Part shown: one piece after another, positions 52,791-62,551 of the stretch | Layout of the letters: each line of letters begins with the position of its first letter | How positions within the stretch are numbered: the first letter of the stretch is position 1 | Source of the DNA: Galeopsis tetrahit | Lineage: Eukaryota > Streptophyta > Magnoliopsida > Lamiales > Lamiaceae | NCBI GenBank assembly: GCA_963675135.1 | Contig: OY776121.1 | Location: forward strand, 68,340,265 to 68,404,264 | Length of the DNA: 64,000 nt | Direction: 5' to 3' | The notes under the pieces: generated by a model | Database searches by the model: none | Told to the model about the DNA's origin: nothing | Seen by the model: only the letters and a program-made list of their open reading frames with translations | Position numbers and translations under genes: made by a program

Positions 52791-54448
52791 TGTTGGTCCC
52801 AAAGTTGAGTTAAGATTGAGTAAGCTAGTAAAAGTCTAGAGGGGAGGGGTGAATAGACTTTTAAAAAATCTTTCAAAATATCAGAATATGCAATGCGGAA
52901 TTTTAGTCTTCTTATGTACTGTACTGTGCTTACTTAGCTCAGATCAGTACTTTTAGAACTATATGGGCCTTACTAGTTTATACTCAACTTTTCTTTAGAT
53001 CTTTATCTTAGACAATTTTACTGTTCTTGTTTAAACAAATATAAACACAAAAGTAAAGAACACAGAATTTTATAGTGGTTCGACAAATGTCTACATCCAC
53101 TCTCACAACTCCAGTTGTGAAGTTTTATTAACTCTTCCTTCTTGAGTTTCTTGTGGCTTAAAGTCCCAAGATTAAGACTTTGATCTTTTCGATTATACCT
53201 CCAGGTATATCTTCGATCTACTAGTAATTCTACAAGTAACTAGCACACTTGTTTTACAAAATACAAACTTAAACTTGAAAAGTAAAACTTCTCTGTGTTA
53301 GCCTTTGAATCTTCTCTTCAAATCTATGGCTTCTCTTCTTCTTTAATCTCCTTCAACTCTGTGAGTTCTTCTTGTGCTCTGTAGACTTAGCTTGCTTTAA
53401 GATCAGTAAAATGTTCAGTAGTAGCAGCCTTTCAGTAGTAGGAGATCACACAGTATTTATAGAACTTAGTATGACAGTTAGCAGTTTGTGAACTAACTCT
53501 CAACTAACTCTAAAACTGTTTTTGTAACTTCTTCTTGTAACCGACTTTGTAACTTCCTTCAACTTCCAAGTCAGCATATCTTCAATATATCTTCAGTTAC
53601 ACTTTACATAAGCTTTCCAAACTTATTCTTCAATTTCAACAAATCAGCACAGTAACTTACTGTTCTGATTTTTACTCTTCGGATTTTTACTCTGCTGAGT
53701 TAGTCAGCACAGTAACTTAAAACTGTTCAAAAATTTCTCCAGATTTCTTCTAAGCTTATCTTCAATTCTTCTTGAAGTCTTCTTATTCTGAAGTAGTCCT
53801 CTGAGTCTTCATTAGTATTCTGATCTTCTTCTAATCTAGTTCTAATCTACTGTTCTAAACTATTACAATGCTGATTACAATAAAATACAACATTACAAAT
53901 ATAAAACCTATCTATACATCAACTGAACTATATACAGATGAGTATTTCTAAGTCCTATACTATAAGCTGTCTATACAATACAAAACATCAGCTTAGTCCC
54001 TAACAGTTCATATATCAGATCAGTAAACACCTAAGATCAGTAACTTACATATATAATCAGTAAGCATATAAGATCAGTAAGTATATAAGATCAGTAAGTA
54101 TATAAGATCAGTAACTCAGATTCAAATATCTCATATAAGATCACTAAAATTATTCTCAGTTTCCACACTAAGATCAGTAAACTTATTCTCAGTTTCCATA
54201 CTAAGATCAGTAATCTTATTTCAAATGACTCAGTTAAGATCAGTAATCTTACTCTTAATATTACTAAATAAGATCAGTAAACTTATTTCAGATATCATTA
54301 AGATCAGTAATCTCAATTTAAGTTTCTCATCAAATGACTTAGTTAAGATGACTTAGAACCACATATATCATTAACTTTAAGTTGCTTTTGGCCATCAAAA
54401 CATACAATCATCAATTAGAACATTGTTTCAAGGATTCATATCCCAACA
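52791..54448 (-). repeat. 5' LTR of element B (1,658 bp)
   Basis: Starts (minus strand) TGTTGGGATATG at 54,448 and ends GGGACCAACA at 52,791. U3 (54,005-54,320) holds ten GATCAGTAA words. The minus-strand TATA box CTATAAATACTG is at about 53,452-53,463. The internal edge has CTAGAGGGGAGGGGTG, shared with element A. Confidence 0.95.
53452..53463 (-). promoter_or_regulatory. LTR promoter TATA box of element B
   Basis: The minus strand reads CTATAAATACTG, about 980 bp into the LTR. Element A has a TTATAAATAC box in its LTR at 11,835-11,847. Transcription of the full-length RNA would start shortly downstream (inference). Confidence 0.6.
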
Positions 54449-54453
54449 GTCCC

Positions 54454-57400
54454 AATCCGCGTTTGTTCCTGGTAGATTAATAACTGATAATGCTCTAGTG
54501 GCGTATGAAGCCTTCCATTTTATAAACCACAATAAGGCTAAGAAGGGATCGTTTGCGTATAAACTTGACATGAGTAAGGCATACGATAGGGTGGAGGGGG
54601 GTTTTATTAAAAATGTGATGCTGAAATTGGGCCTTAATGCTGAGTTTATTGCTTTAATTATGAGATGCGTATCATCTGTCTCGTTCTCTGTTATGATTAA
54701 TGGCTCACCGGGAACCCCTTTCCGTCCATCTAGAGGACTCAGACAGGGGGACCCTTTGTCCCCATATTTATTCATGTTCTGTGCAGAAGCCTTTTCAGCT
54801 CTTCTAAGGAAAGCTGAATTTTCAAACAGCCTGAGGGGGGTTCGTATATGTCGAGGGGCACCAGTCATATCCCATTTGTTTTTTGCAGATGACACCATAA
54901 TTTTCGGACAAGCAAAAGAGAGTGAGATTCGGAAAATTCTGGAAGTTATATGCAGCTATGAAAGAACTTCAGGGCAGCTAATCAATCCTGAAAAATCCGC
55001 TATTTCGTTAAGCAAAGGTATCCTAACCTATAGACGACAGGAGTTAGCTTCGATTTTGAGGGCCAGCTTGGTTGATACCCATGCCATTTACCTCGGTATC
55101 CCGACATCAATGGGGAGATCAAAGGCCATCACGTTCAGCCCCCTAATTAGCCGCATCCGGAAGAAACTGAAAAATTGGAAAAGCAGGGCTCTATCGTTCG
55201 TGGGAAGAGTGGTTCTGGTCAAATCAGTCGCCCAATCCATGCCAACCTACTTAATGAGTTGTTTTGAAATTCCTCAAGGTGTATGCAATCGCATCAACTC
55301 GCTGATTGCGAATTTCTTGTGGGGCCAAAAGAAGGACGAAGGTCGTATCCACTGGGCAGTTTGGAACACTCTCTATAAAGGGAAAGATGAAGGGAGCATT
55401 GAGTTGAGAGATATGTCAAGTTTCAATAGGGCTATGCTGGCAAAACAAAGCTGGAGGATGCTGACAAAGGGGAACAACTTACTTGAGAAGGTCCTCAAAG
55501 CCCGATACTATCCACGAGGCCATTCCCTAAACGCAACAATTGGCTATAATCCAAGTTATACATGGAGAAGCATTGTTGCGGGCAGGAATGTTTTATCAAA
55601 TGGAATCTGTTGGATGTCGGATCGGGGGACAAAATCAGAGTATGGGACGACCCATGGCTAACCGGTGCAGCGAGCTTTTATATCCAATCGCCAAGGGGAA
55701 ACAACATGGGTGATGTGGTAGTTAGCGACCTGTTCACGGAAGGGGAGAGACGATGGAACGAACACAAAATCCGGGTTTATTGAGGACGAAGCCGAGTTAA
55801 TCATAAAAACCCTTATCTGAAACTTCGGGGGAGAGGACAGGCTAACATGGAGCCATTCGAAGGATGGGAGATACACGGTGAAATCGGGCTACCACTCAAT
55901 TGTTAAACACAACACAAGATTCGAAGGTTCACCTTCACATGAGGGGGGCATGAAGAGGTTGTGGAGATGGATATGGATATGGGGTCTAGAGGTTTTGCCA
56001 AAAATCAAATATCTGTTGTGGAAATGGGTTCGAAACATACTACCCGTGTGCAAGAACCTGATCAAACGAAAAATGGAGATTGATCCAATTTGCAAAAGAT
56101 GTGGCCTACATGAGGAAACAATCAAACATGCCCTTCGGGACTGCAGATGGACGGCAGAATTCTGGAGCACGACGGAAATAGGGAGAGTTACTGAGCTGAT
56201 GGGGCCGAACGCGTCTTTCGCTTACTGGCTGGAACGGATTTCACGAATCCAACAAAAAGAAAAACACAAAAGCTTTGGTTTCCTGATTTGGATGGCATGG
56301 AATGCTCGAAACCAGGCCTACTTCCACAACAAGATCGTAACATCTGGGAAAAGTGTGTGTTGAGTGTCAAACAATTATCCCACATCGGATTAGCATTGAA
56401 GGATCATTGTGTATAAAGGGGGGACTAGTATCTCCATTGGTATGAGGCCTTTTGGGGAAAACTCAAAAGCAAAGCCGTGAGGGTTTCGCCAACCTAAAAC
56501 GGACAATATCATACCAAGTGGAATACTATGGAGGGTCCAAGTCCTGCCCAACTCTACGAGGGCTTGAGGATTCATAACTCGTAGATTTACTCAACAAATG
56601 GCGCCGTTTGTGGGAAGATACGGAGGTCCGAGATATGCTAAGATGTAAGGAGGAGGATTCCTCGAGACAAACAGTAGGGCGGACTCACCCTTAGAGAAAC
56701 GATAGAGTCTCTGTGTACGAGGCAATGTGTTCTAGACCGAGTGAACCTTCTCGGTGGACTAGACAAAGATGTTCTAGACCAATTGAACCGTGTTGGTGGT
56801 CTAGGCGGAACGTTCAAGTAAGAACGTGTCGTTTGAGGGGAGGTTCGTGGTCCATTTGTTTGAAGGGGAGATTGTTGAGTGTCAAACAATTGTCCCACAT
56901 CGGATTAGCATTGAAGGATCATTGGTTATAAAGGGGGGACTAGTATCTCCATAGGATTAGCATTGAAGGATCATTGGGTATAAAGGGGGGACTAGTATCT
57001 CCATTGGTATGAGGCCTTTTGGGGAAAACTCAAAAGCAAAGTCGTGAGGGTTTCGCCAACCCAAAGCGGACAATATCATACCAAGTGGAATACTATGGAG
57101 GGTCCAAGTCCTGCCCAACTCTACGAGGGCTTGAGGATTCATAACTCGTAGATTTACCCAACAGTGTGGAAACGACTATCATCATAGAGAGCGACTACAA
57201 AGCTGCGATCGCCAACCATCCTCGACCATTTATACACGTCGATAGGGTGGGCTGGAAGGCACCGAATGGGAACAGAATGAAGTTCAACTCGGATGCTTCT
57301 ATCTTGGAAGGAGTGGGCACGGGTCTGGGGTGGTTATTCGGGATTGCAATAGTCGGGTAGTCACTTCAATGTCTAAATTACTACCCGAGGTATTGCCTAT

Positions 57401-57565
57401 TGCTGTGGCGGAGGCTCGGGCTGCATGGGAGGGTATTAATCTGGTGCAGGGCATGAACATCTTGCATGCTGTGAGTGAGGTTGACAATGCGGAAGTTTAT
57501 TATGGTCTCCGTCGCTCACAAGAGGACATCTCGACGTTTGGCGACTGGATTTAGGAAATAAAAAG
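54454..57565 (+). pseudogene. LINE reverse transcriptase, zf-RVT and RNase H, C-terminal part
   Basis: RT continues with QSAFVPGRLI, KLDMSKAYDRVE, RGLRQGDPLSPYLF and the catalytic FADD near 54,882. Frame is lost near 55,640 (IRVWDDPWL resumes in the next frame) and again near 55,780. The zf-RVT region YTVKSGYHSI, KIKYLLWKWV, CKRCGLHEETIKHAL is at 55,870-56,350. After the TRIM, the RNase H part reads KFNSDAS, then a one-base shift near 57,325 to VVIRDCNSRVV, AVAEARAAWEG. At least three frameshifts make it inactive. Confidence 0.87.
56358..57163 (+). mobile_element. TRIM (terminal-repeat retrotransposon in miniature), 806 bp
   Basis: LTR1 56,358-56,596 (239 bp), LTR2 56,873-57,163 (291 bp), both TGTTGAG..CAACA, with the 5-bp duplication GTGTG on each side (56,353-56,357 and 57,164-57,168). 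Primer site TGGCGCCGTTTGTGGG starts at 56,599 and a purine tract TTTGAAGGGGAGA precedes LTR2. The 276-bp interior has no coding capacity, so it depends on another element's enzymes. LTRs are almost identical except for a 52-bp tandem duplication in LTR2 that repeats the TATAAAGGGGGGA box. Inserted in the LINE. Confidence 0.93.
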
Positions 57566-57779
57566 GCGGGTGATTTCTTTCCCCAACTGGACACCCAGAC
57601 TTATCCGAAGAGAGGGCAACCACCTTGCCCATGGTTTGGCTAGATTTCCTTTTTCTTTTGCTCTCCCTACTGAGGTGACGGGGCTTGTCCCGAACACTCT
57701 CGAACACATTGTTGATGCTAATGCATCTAATTCCTTGAAATAAAATTTTTGGGATTTCCTCTCGAAAAAAAAAAAAAAA

Positions 57780-59580
57780 CAATGTAACGAATTAAAGAAA
57801 TTGATCATGTTTCTATCACGTAGCTGTTAATTACTCTTAAGTCAAGTAATTACTTACACAAAACTTTTCTTTTTAAACGTCCTAAGATTACTTGCTTTTA
57901 AAATTTCAAAATATTTTTGTTTAATCAATAAAATAAATAATTTTAAATATAATAAATAATATTTTATTGATTCGAGTAAAAATGAATGAGACTATCATTT
58001 TGAAACAGATCGAAATAATAATTTATAACTAATTTATTAATATAATTCTATAAAATAGGTTTAAAATAAAAACCTTACTTGTTTAATTTACTTTCCCAAT
58101 ATAATTTTAATTTATATGAAAAGTCAAATCAGTCAAAGACATAAGTATTTTGTAAGAAAATGAAAGTTTATTTTAATTATGTCACTTTATAAGAAAATAA
58201 ATCTTGAATATCAGGCGAATTGAAAAAGTCACGATTTCAATTATTGAGGCTCTTTTTCCACGTAAAATTTATTGCGAACATTAATGTAATAATGTACGTT
58301 TTGCTATGTAAATCAAATGTGGAAATTAGTGGATAGGAAAGTCTTCGTCTTCGTATTCCATTATATATGTCTGGTAGCGTTTGTTCGATCGATCTTTTCA
58401 AGCCTTTCTACATCGATCTTATGCCAACGTGCATGTGTAATGTAGGAGTACTATTTTTGAACACGCCATGCCAATAATTCATGGTTCTGTCTTTGGATTA
58501 ATTCTTTAGGACAATAGCCAATTAATTAGAAAATTGACTCCCGGCCCTTTAAACAATAATAACACAATTAAATAGTAGTAATAAATCTATAGTGCATGTA
58601 CACAAAAATGTGACACATCAAAGGAGGTTCTTTTATTTTATTATTATTAACTAGCTAGATTTAAACCCGTGCATACTGTAATTTTAATTTTAAAGTTTAT
58701 AAACCTTTGGTCAATTTATTTGTTTCTATTTTTTCATTGCTTTACATTGAATAGTTAAAATAACAATCATATAATTATAGTTTTGGGGCTCAAGATTTTA
58801 AAAAGTTGTGTTTTCTATTGTTTTGTACAGTAATTTTGGTAATAAATTTTCTTGTAATACATTATAAGTTGTTACAAAATTCAGCTAAAAAAAACTAAGT
58901 TTACAGAATATATTTGATATTTTTCATCATATTAGCTAATACTTGACATCATATATTCATATGAACTAACACCATACTTAAAAGACAATAATGAAGCTAA
59001 CAACAATGATTTCTCTCCGATTACGCACTTAAAACATCAAATAACAATCTTCTCAATATATATATACTTGCAATTTAAGCAGTGTGAATTACAAATCATG
59101 TTGAAGTTGAGCTCAGTCAATGCAGCTAAACTACAACCCCCTATAATCGGAAAAGATAAATAAACTGAAGGCGAAAATGACTCGTCAAGGATGAATCTCG
59201 ACACTAAAACACTAAAAGTTCAACACTCTTTATTATGTGCGTAATTATAAGATCCTCCTGCAAAGATCCTGCAAAACACCAAAGAAAGTACAGTAATAAG
59301 ATACAAACTAATTTGTTATAAGACAATAAGGAAATACTCATTAAAAAGCCTGTTCCCTATACTGCAACTAAAAAATTGTCCATCTAAATGCTTCCCTAAA
59401 ATGCACATCAAAGATGTTATAATAAGCCGGAGTTTAATGTGGCTACAAATTATTAAATGTAAGAAAGCTCCAAACCCAATAAATAAAATTCTTAATTAAA
59501 ATAGAAAATCATGTTCAATACAAATAATAATTCCCAAATTAAAAAAAAAAGTAGAAGCAATATAAATTCTAAAATCAGAC
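57780..59580. other. AT-rich intergenic sequence
   Basis: No open frame of note. ACTAGCTAGATTTAAACCCG at 58,651 reads on the minus strand as CGGGTTTAAATCTAGCTAGT, reminiscent of a Helitron 3' end but without the required hairpin. On the minus strand a possible terminal exon (GGATCTTTGCAGGAGGATC) lies at about 59,270. Nothing here can be called a gene. Confidence 0.4.
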
Positions 59581-59828
59581 CTGAATAATTCTTCATTTGA
59601 GAATGGGTGATACTTTGAGAATGCATCTCCAAAATGTAAATGTGAAAACCCTCTAAGAGCTCTGTCAAAAGAAATAAAAGAATTGTTAATTAGCTAGAGT
59701 TTACATGTGTCAACCAATCACATGAAACACATGATATAACCTTTCTATATAGTTTCTTAAAGCCTGTGATATGGCAGTTGCAACTTCTTTTGAGTCACCA
59801 AGAGCCACCCAAAGTCCAAAAGCAAGAA
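59581..59828 (-). pseudogene. MED13 gene fragment, two exons with intron
   Basis: Minus strand exon 59,828-59,741 (after acceptor CCATGGCAG, before donor AAAG|GTTAT) and exon 59,661-59,581 (after TTTTGACAG, before CAG|GTCTG) join in frame across a 79-bp intron. The peptide reads VLAFGLWVALGDSKEVATAI, SQALRNYIERALRGFS and HFGDAFSKYHPFSNEELFR. This matches the N-terminal region of plant Mediator subunit 13 (kinase-module subunit of RNA polymerase II Mediator) as I know it. Neighbouring MED13 exons are not found on either side. The retained intron means DNA-level copying, not retroposition. The piece is open and its splice sites look sound, so it may be young or part of a chimeric transcript. 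Confidence 0.75.
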
Positions 59829-59977
59829 CTGCCATGGAAAATTATAAAATTAAAATTAGCAACCAAATATACCATTAAATAATTTAGAAGTAAGTATAAC
59901 AATATTGAAAAGTTAAATACGGAGTACTATGCAATAAGACAAGTAGGGAGCAGTGAGAAACAACATCCCATGATTAG

Positions 59978-60102
59978 AGTTGGCCATTTGTTGGCTGACG
60001 GAATCAATTTTTTGAGAGTACTAAATGTAATTAACAATTTCAAATAATTATAGTTAGCACCCCAAATAGTTGATTCCTTCGACGGTCAACTAATGGCCAA
60101 CT
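59978..60102. repeat. Foldback, about 38-bp arms
   Basis: AGTTGGCCATTTGTTGGCTG at 59,978 is inverted by GGTCAACTAATGGCCAACT ending at 60,102. Arms of about 38 bp match with a few mismatches around a roughly 45-bp loop. Either a minimal MITE or a hairpin RNA source; no target duplication is obvious. Confidence 0.75.
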
Positions 60103-61216
60103 GCAGGAGTAAATGAGAGAAGATGATAGAAGAATGCTTACCAAGTAATCATTATGGACGCACTACTCTAATCTATCGCTGATATATGATATATGTTCAC
60201 CATGATTCGCTCTTGATGACTTGAGCTGATTCGAGTTAATCAAAGTTATCTTATTTATTTCCTTGCAATGTGCCTAGCTTGTCTATCACCAAAGAATTTG
60301 CAAGCACACAATTTGTTAAGATGGAGCGCCTAGCTAACTTAGATAAACAAAAAAAAAAGTAGCAACAATCAAGTTTGTAGTAAATTAATTACCATTGGTA
60401 GACGCCATCAAATCATTAATACATGAATCAAATTTTGCATCCATACACAAGGAAGTGGAGATGAGATTGTCATGTATGGAATGAGTTTCAAGAATCTTTG
60501 TCCTGAAAAAACAACCGATTAAGATTGATGAGAAACAGATAATAATACCAATTTTAATTTCATTAACTGAACCAATCAGTAAACTTACTACACATCATAT
60601 CTTAAGTTGCAAAGGCCATTCGTAGCAAGATTACTCATCCTTAATTGTGCATTTTTCCACTATTGACCAAATTTATCCACTTTTTCAATATTGTATATGC
60701 AAAAGAGATTAGATTTATTTCTAATATAACACACCAAAAGGTTATTGGCACAAATGTTGCTATCGTCTTCAAAGCATTTTGAGGCCTTAGATACCTGAGT
60801 AATGTACATCTGAAGCATCAAATGTTGCTATCGCAAAATGCCACAAAGATATTGGCACATGATTAGTGTGAAAATTGCTTGAAATTCATGGATTTAATTT
60901 GCATAATCTTATAAGATTTTGTGCATTATTTACACTAATTTGACTCATTGCTCTTGATTTGAAGAAAGGTGATGTTTTATTTATTTTATAGGAAAATGAG
61001 CATTTTTAAAGTAAAACACGCCTTGATAATTTTGTGGAGTCAATCGAATAAATAAATCGAGTTAAAACAGAAAATATGGAGAATGAAAATTATTTGGGCC
61101 AACAATTTAATTGCTGGCCCATATAATTTTTTGGGCACGAGAATTACAAGGCCAAGTCTTGATGGTCCATTCTAATGGACAATGCCGTGAGGAATGAAAG
61201 AGATGTAGGGGCTGCA
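60103..61216. other. Intergenic sequence with an unidentified exon-like segment
   Basis: Minus strand 60,503-60,406 has an acceptor TTTTTTCAG, 98 open bases (reading LETHSIHDNLISTSLCMDAK and on) and a donor AATG|GTAATT. A second acceptor/donor-like pair is near 60,800. I do not recognise the peptide. It may belong to the same mosaic as the MED13 fragment. Confidence 0.35.
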
Positions 61217-61566
61217 ATTTTAATTGGGTTGGGGTATATACCCCTCCAGCTTTGTTAGATACACTCCCTCTCAATTTTTATTAATTAAATATTCATAAAA
61301 AATACCCATTTTGCCCTTTTAGTAATATATCTTAAGATTCATACACTCCCCCTAACATTTAAAGTTTAAACACATTTTAACCCTAATCCTAACCCTAATA
61401 CTAAGTGGCAGCCGCCGCCACCCACCACAGCCAGCCGCAGCCACCCAACTCCGCCGCCGCCATACCTCCGGCAGCCACTATCGTCTCACCTCCGACAGCA
61501 ACCACCATTCCAAATAAATTAAAAAAATAAACTTAGAAATAAAATTAAAAAAAACCTTATTTTCGA

Positions 61567-61769
61567 TGAACCAGAGTCGATCAAAAATCCTCTTGTCGAC
61601 TCTGGTTTGTCGACCACAAATCCTCCAGTCGACTTTGTGTTGTCGACTAAAAATAATCCCATCGATATAATTTAGAATTTTTTTTTAAATAGACAATAAT
61701 GGATCGACCAAAAACACCTTCGTTGACAAATGATTATCGACGGAGGTGTTTTTGGTCGATCCATTATCG
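61567..61769. repeat. Series of hairpins with GTCGAC core inside the MULE
   Basis: Arms AACCAGAGTCGA (61,569) and TCGACTCTGGTT (61,596); then GTCGACCACAAA against TTTGTGTTGTCGAC (imperfect); then TAATGGATCGACCAAAAACA (61,697) with its complement ending 61,766, a perfect 23-bp stem extended by CGT/ACG pairing. Confidence 0.88.
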
Positions 61770-61829
61770 ACGAAAGAGGAAAAAAAAAAAAAACCTGAGA
61801 ATGAGAAAGGGGGCGGAAGGCAGTAGTAT

Positions 61830-62050
61830 GGATGAGGCGGCGTCGGCGCGCGATCGAGGAGGAGGAGGCGGCGGCGTCGCGCGATGCGATGGAAGAAGAT
61901 GAGGCGTCGGCACGCGATGGAGGAGGAGGAGGCGTCGGCACGCGATGGAGGAGGAGGAGGCGTCGGCGAGCGATCGAGGAGGAGGAGGCGACGGCGCCGC
62001 GCGATGGAAGAAGATGAGGCGGCGGCGGCGCGCGATGGAAGAAGAGGAGG
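61830..62050. repeat. 28-bp GC-rich tandem repeat (GAGGAGG..GTCGGC)
   Basis: CACGCGATGGAGGAGGAGGA starts at 61,911 and 61,939 and a variant at 61,967, exactly 28 bp apart, with looser units on either side (GGAAGAAGATGAGGC). Since 28 is not a multiple of three, the many Arg/Glu-rich frames through it are artefacts. Confidence 0.85.
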
Positions 62051-62445
62051 CGGCGAGCTGGCAGCGCTGGACGAAGGCGGAAGGCGGCAGGTGGCGAAGG
62101 GCGGTGGGAGGCGGCGAAGATATGTGGGGTGGAGAAGAAGAGGAATGGCGTGGGATGAAGAAATTAGAGAAAATTAGGGTTTTGGGGAGTGTATTTACTT
62201 ATACAATTTAAAGAAATAAGGGTATAATAGGTAATTTAGGGAGAGTGCATCTATCTTACATGTATTTTGAGGGAGGTACATGTATCGGGAGAGTGCATTA
62301 AACAAAGCTGGAGGGGTATATACCCCAACCCATTTTAATTCATTGAGGCGCACATGTAAAGAAAAGAACCAGCTGTAATCCATAATAGATTATGGGCTTA
62401 GCCCATTTCACCATTTTAAATTAATGAAGAGGAGGCCCATATGGC

Positions 62446-62470
62446 CACATATATATATATATATATATAC
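62446..62470. repeat. (TA)n microsatellite
   Basis: About twelve TA units directly upstream of the LTR-like repeat region. Confidence 0.95.
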
Positions 62471-62551
62471 CCAGTAGCCATTCGGCAATTGGGGAGTAGG
62501 GGGATACACACAGAGACGCAAAGGCTATTGGCGCACGCAGAGCTCACTGGG

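Larger units (their letters stand above)
40493..54448 (-). mobile_element. Sirevirus-like Ty1/copia element B, complete
   Basis: Complete 13.96 kb LTR retrotransposon on the minus strand, flanked by the 5-bp duplication GTCCC (40,488-40,492 and 54,449-54,453). 5' LTR 54,448-52,791; primer site; gag 52,629-50,647 with same-frame continuation to 50,074; pol 50,041-46,760; third ORF 45,469-42,377; polypurine tract; 3' LTR 42,139-40,493. LTRs differ by an 11-bp indel and about ten substitutions that I counted by eye, so the insertion is recent. pol and the third ORF are uninterrupted. It landed in the RT of a LINE. Confidence 0.95.
40000..57779 (+). mobile_element. L1-type LINE split by a copia element and a TRIM
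   Basis: Plus-strand non-LTR retrotransposon: RT, zf-RVT zinc region, RNase H and a poly(A) tail at 57,765-57,779. The 5' part (endonuclease and ORF1) is absent, so it is 5'-truncated at about 40,000. It is interrupted at 40,493-54,448 by element B and at 56,358-57,163 by the TRIM. Its own sequence sums to about 3 kb. I could not find a convincing target-site duplication. Confidence 0.85.
61226..62331. mobile_element. Non-autonomous MULE, 1,106 bp, GC-rich cargo
   Basis: Perfect 9-bp target duplication ATTTTAATT (61,217-61,225 and 62,332-62,340). Terminal inverted repeats begin GGGTTGGGGTATATACCCCT and run about 31 bp without mismatch (to AACAAAGCTGG on the right arm), then continue with matches such as ACACTCCC / GGGAGAGTG. 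No transposase. The interior is strikingly GC-rich (61,400-61,500 and 61,800-62,160) against AT-rich flanks, with nested hairpins and a 28-bp repeat. Near-perfect ends imply recent insertion. Confidence 0.9.

Noticed and set aside
54428..54898. Minus-strand frame over the LINE RT
   Set aside because: Antisense to well-conserved RT motifs; no similarity of its own.
40000..57800. Target-site duplication of the LINE
   Set aside because: I compared sequence around 39,990-40,020 with that after the poly(A) tail and found only weak A/T-rich matches.
58640..61216. A complete Helitron carrying the MED13 fragment
   Set aside because: A CTAGT-like 3' end is visible but the required preceding hairpin and a TC 5' end are not, so I do not annotate it.
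61672..62211. Several overlapping Arg/Glu-rich and Ser/Ala-rich frames on both strands
   Set aside because: All come from GC-rich low-complexity repeats inside the MULE with a 28-bp unit that does not preserve frame.
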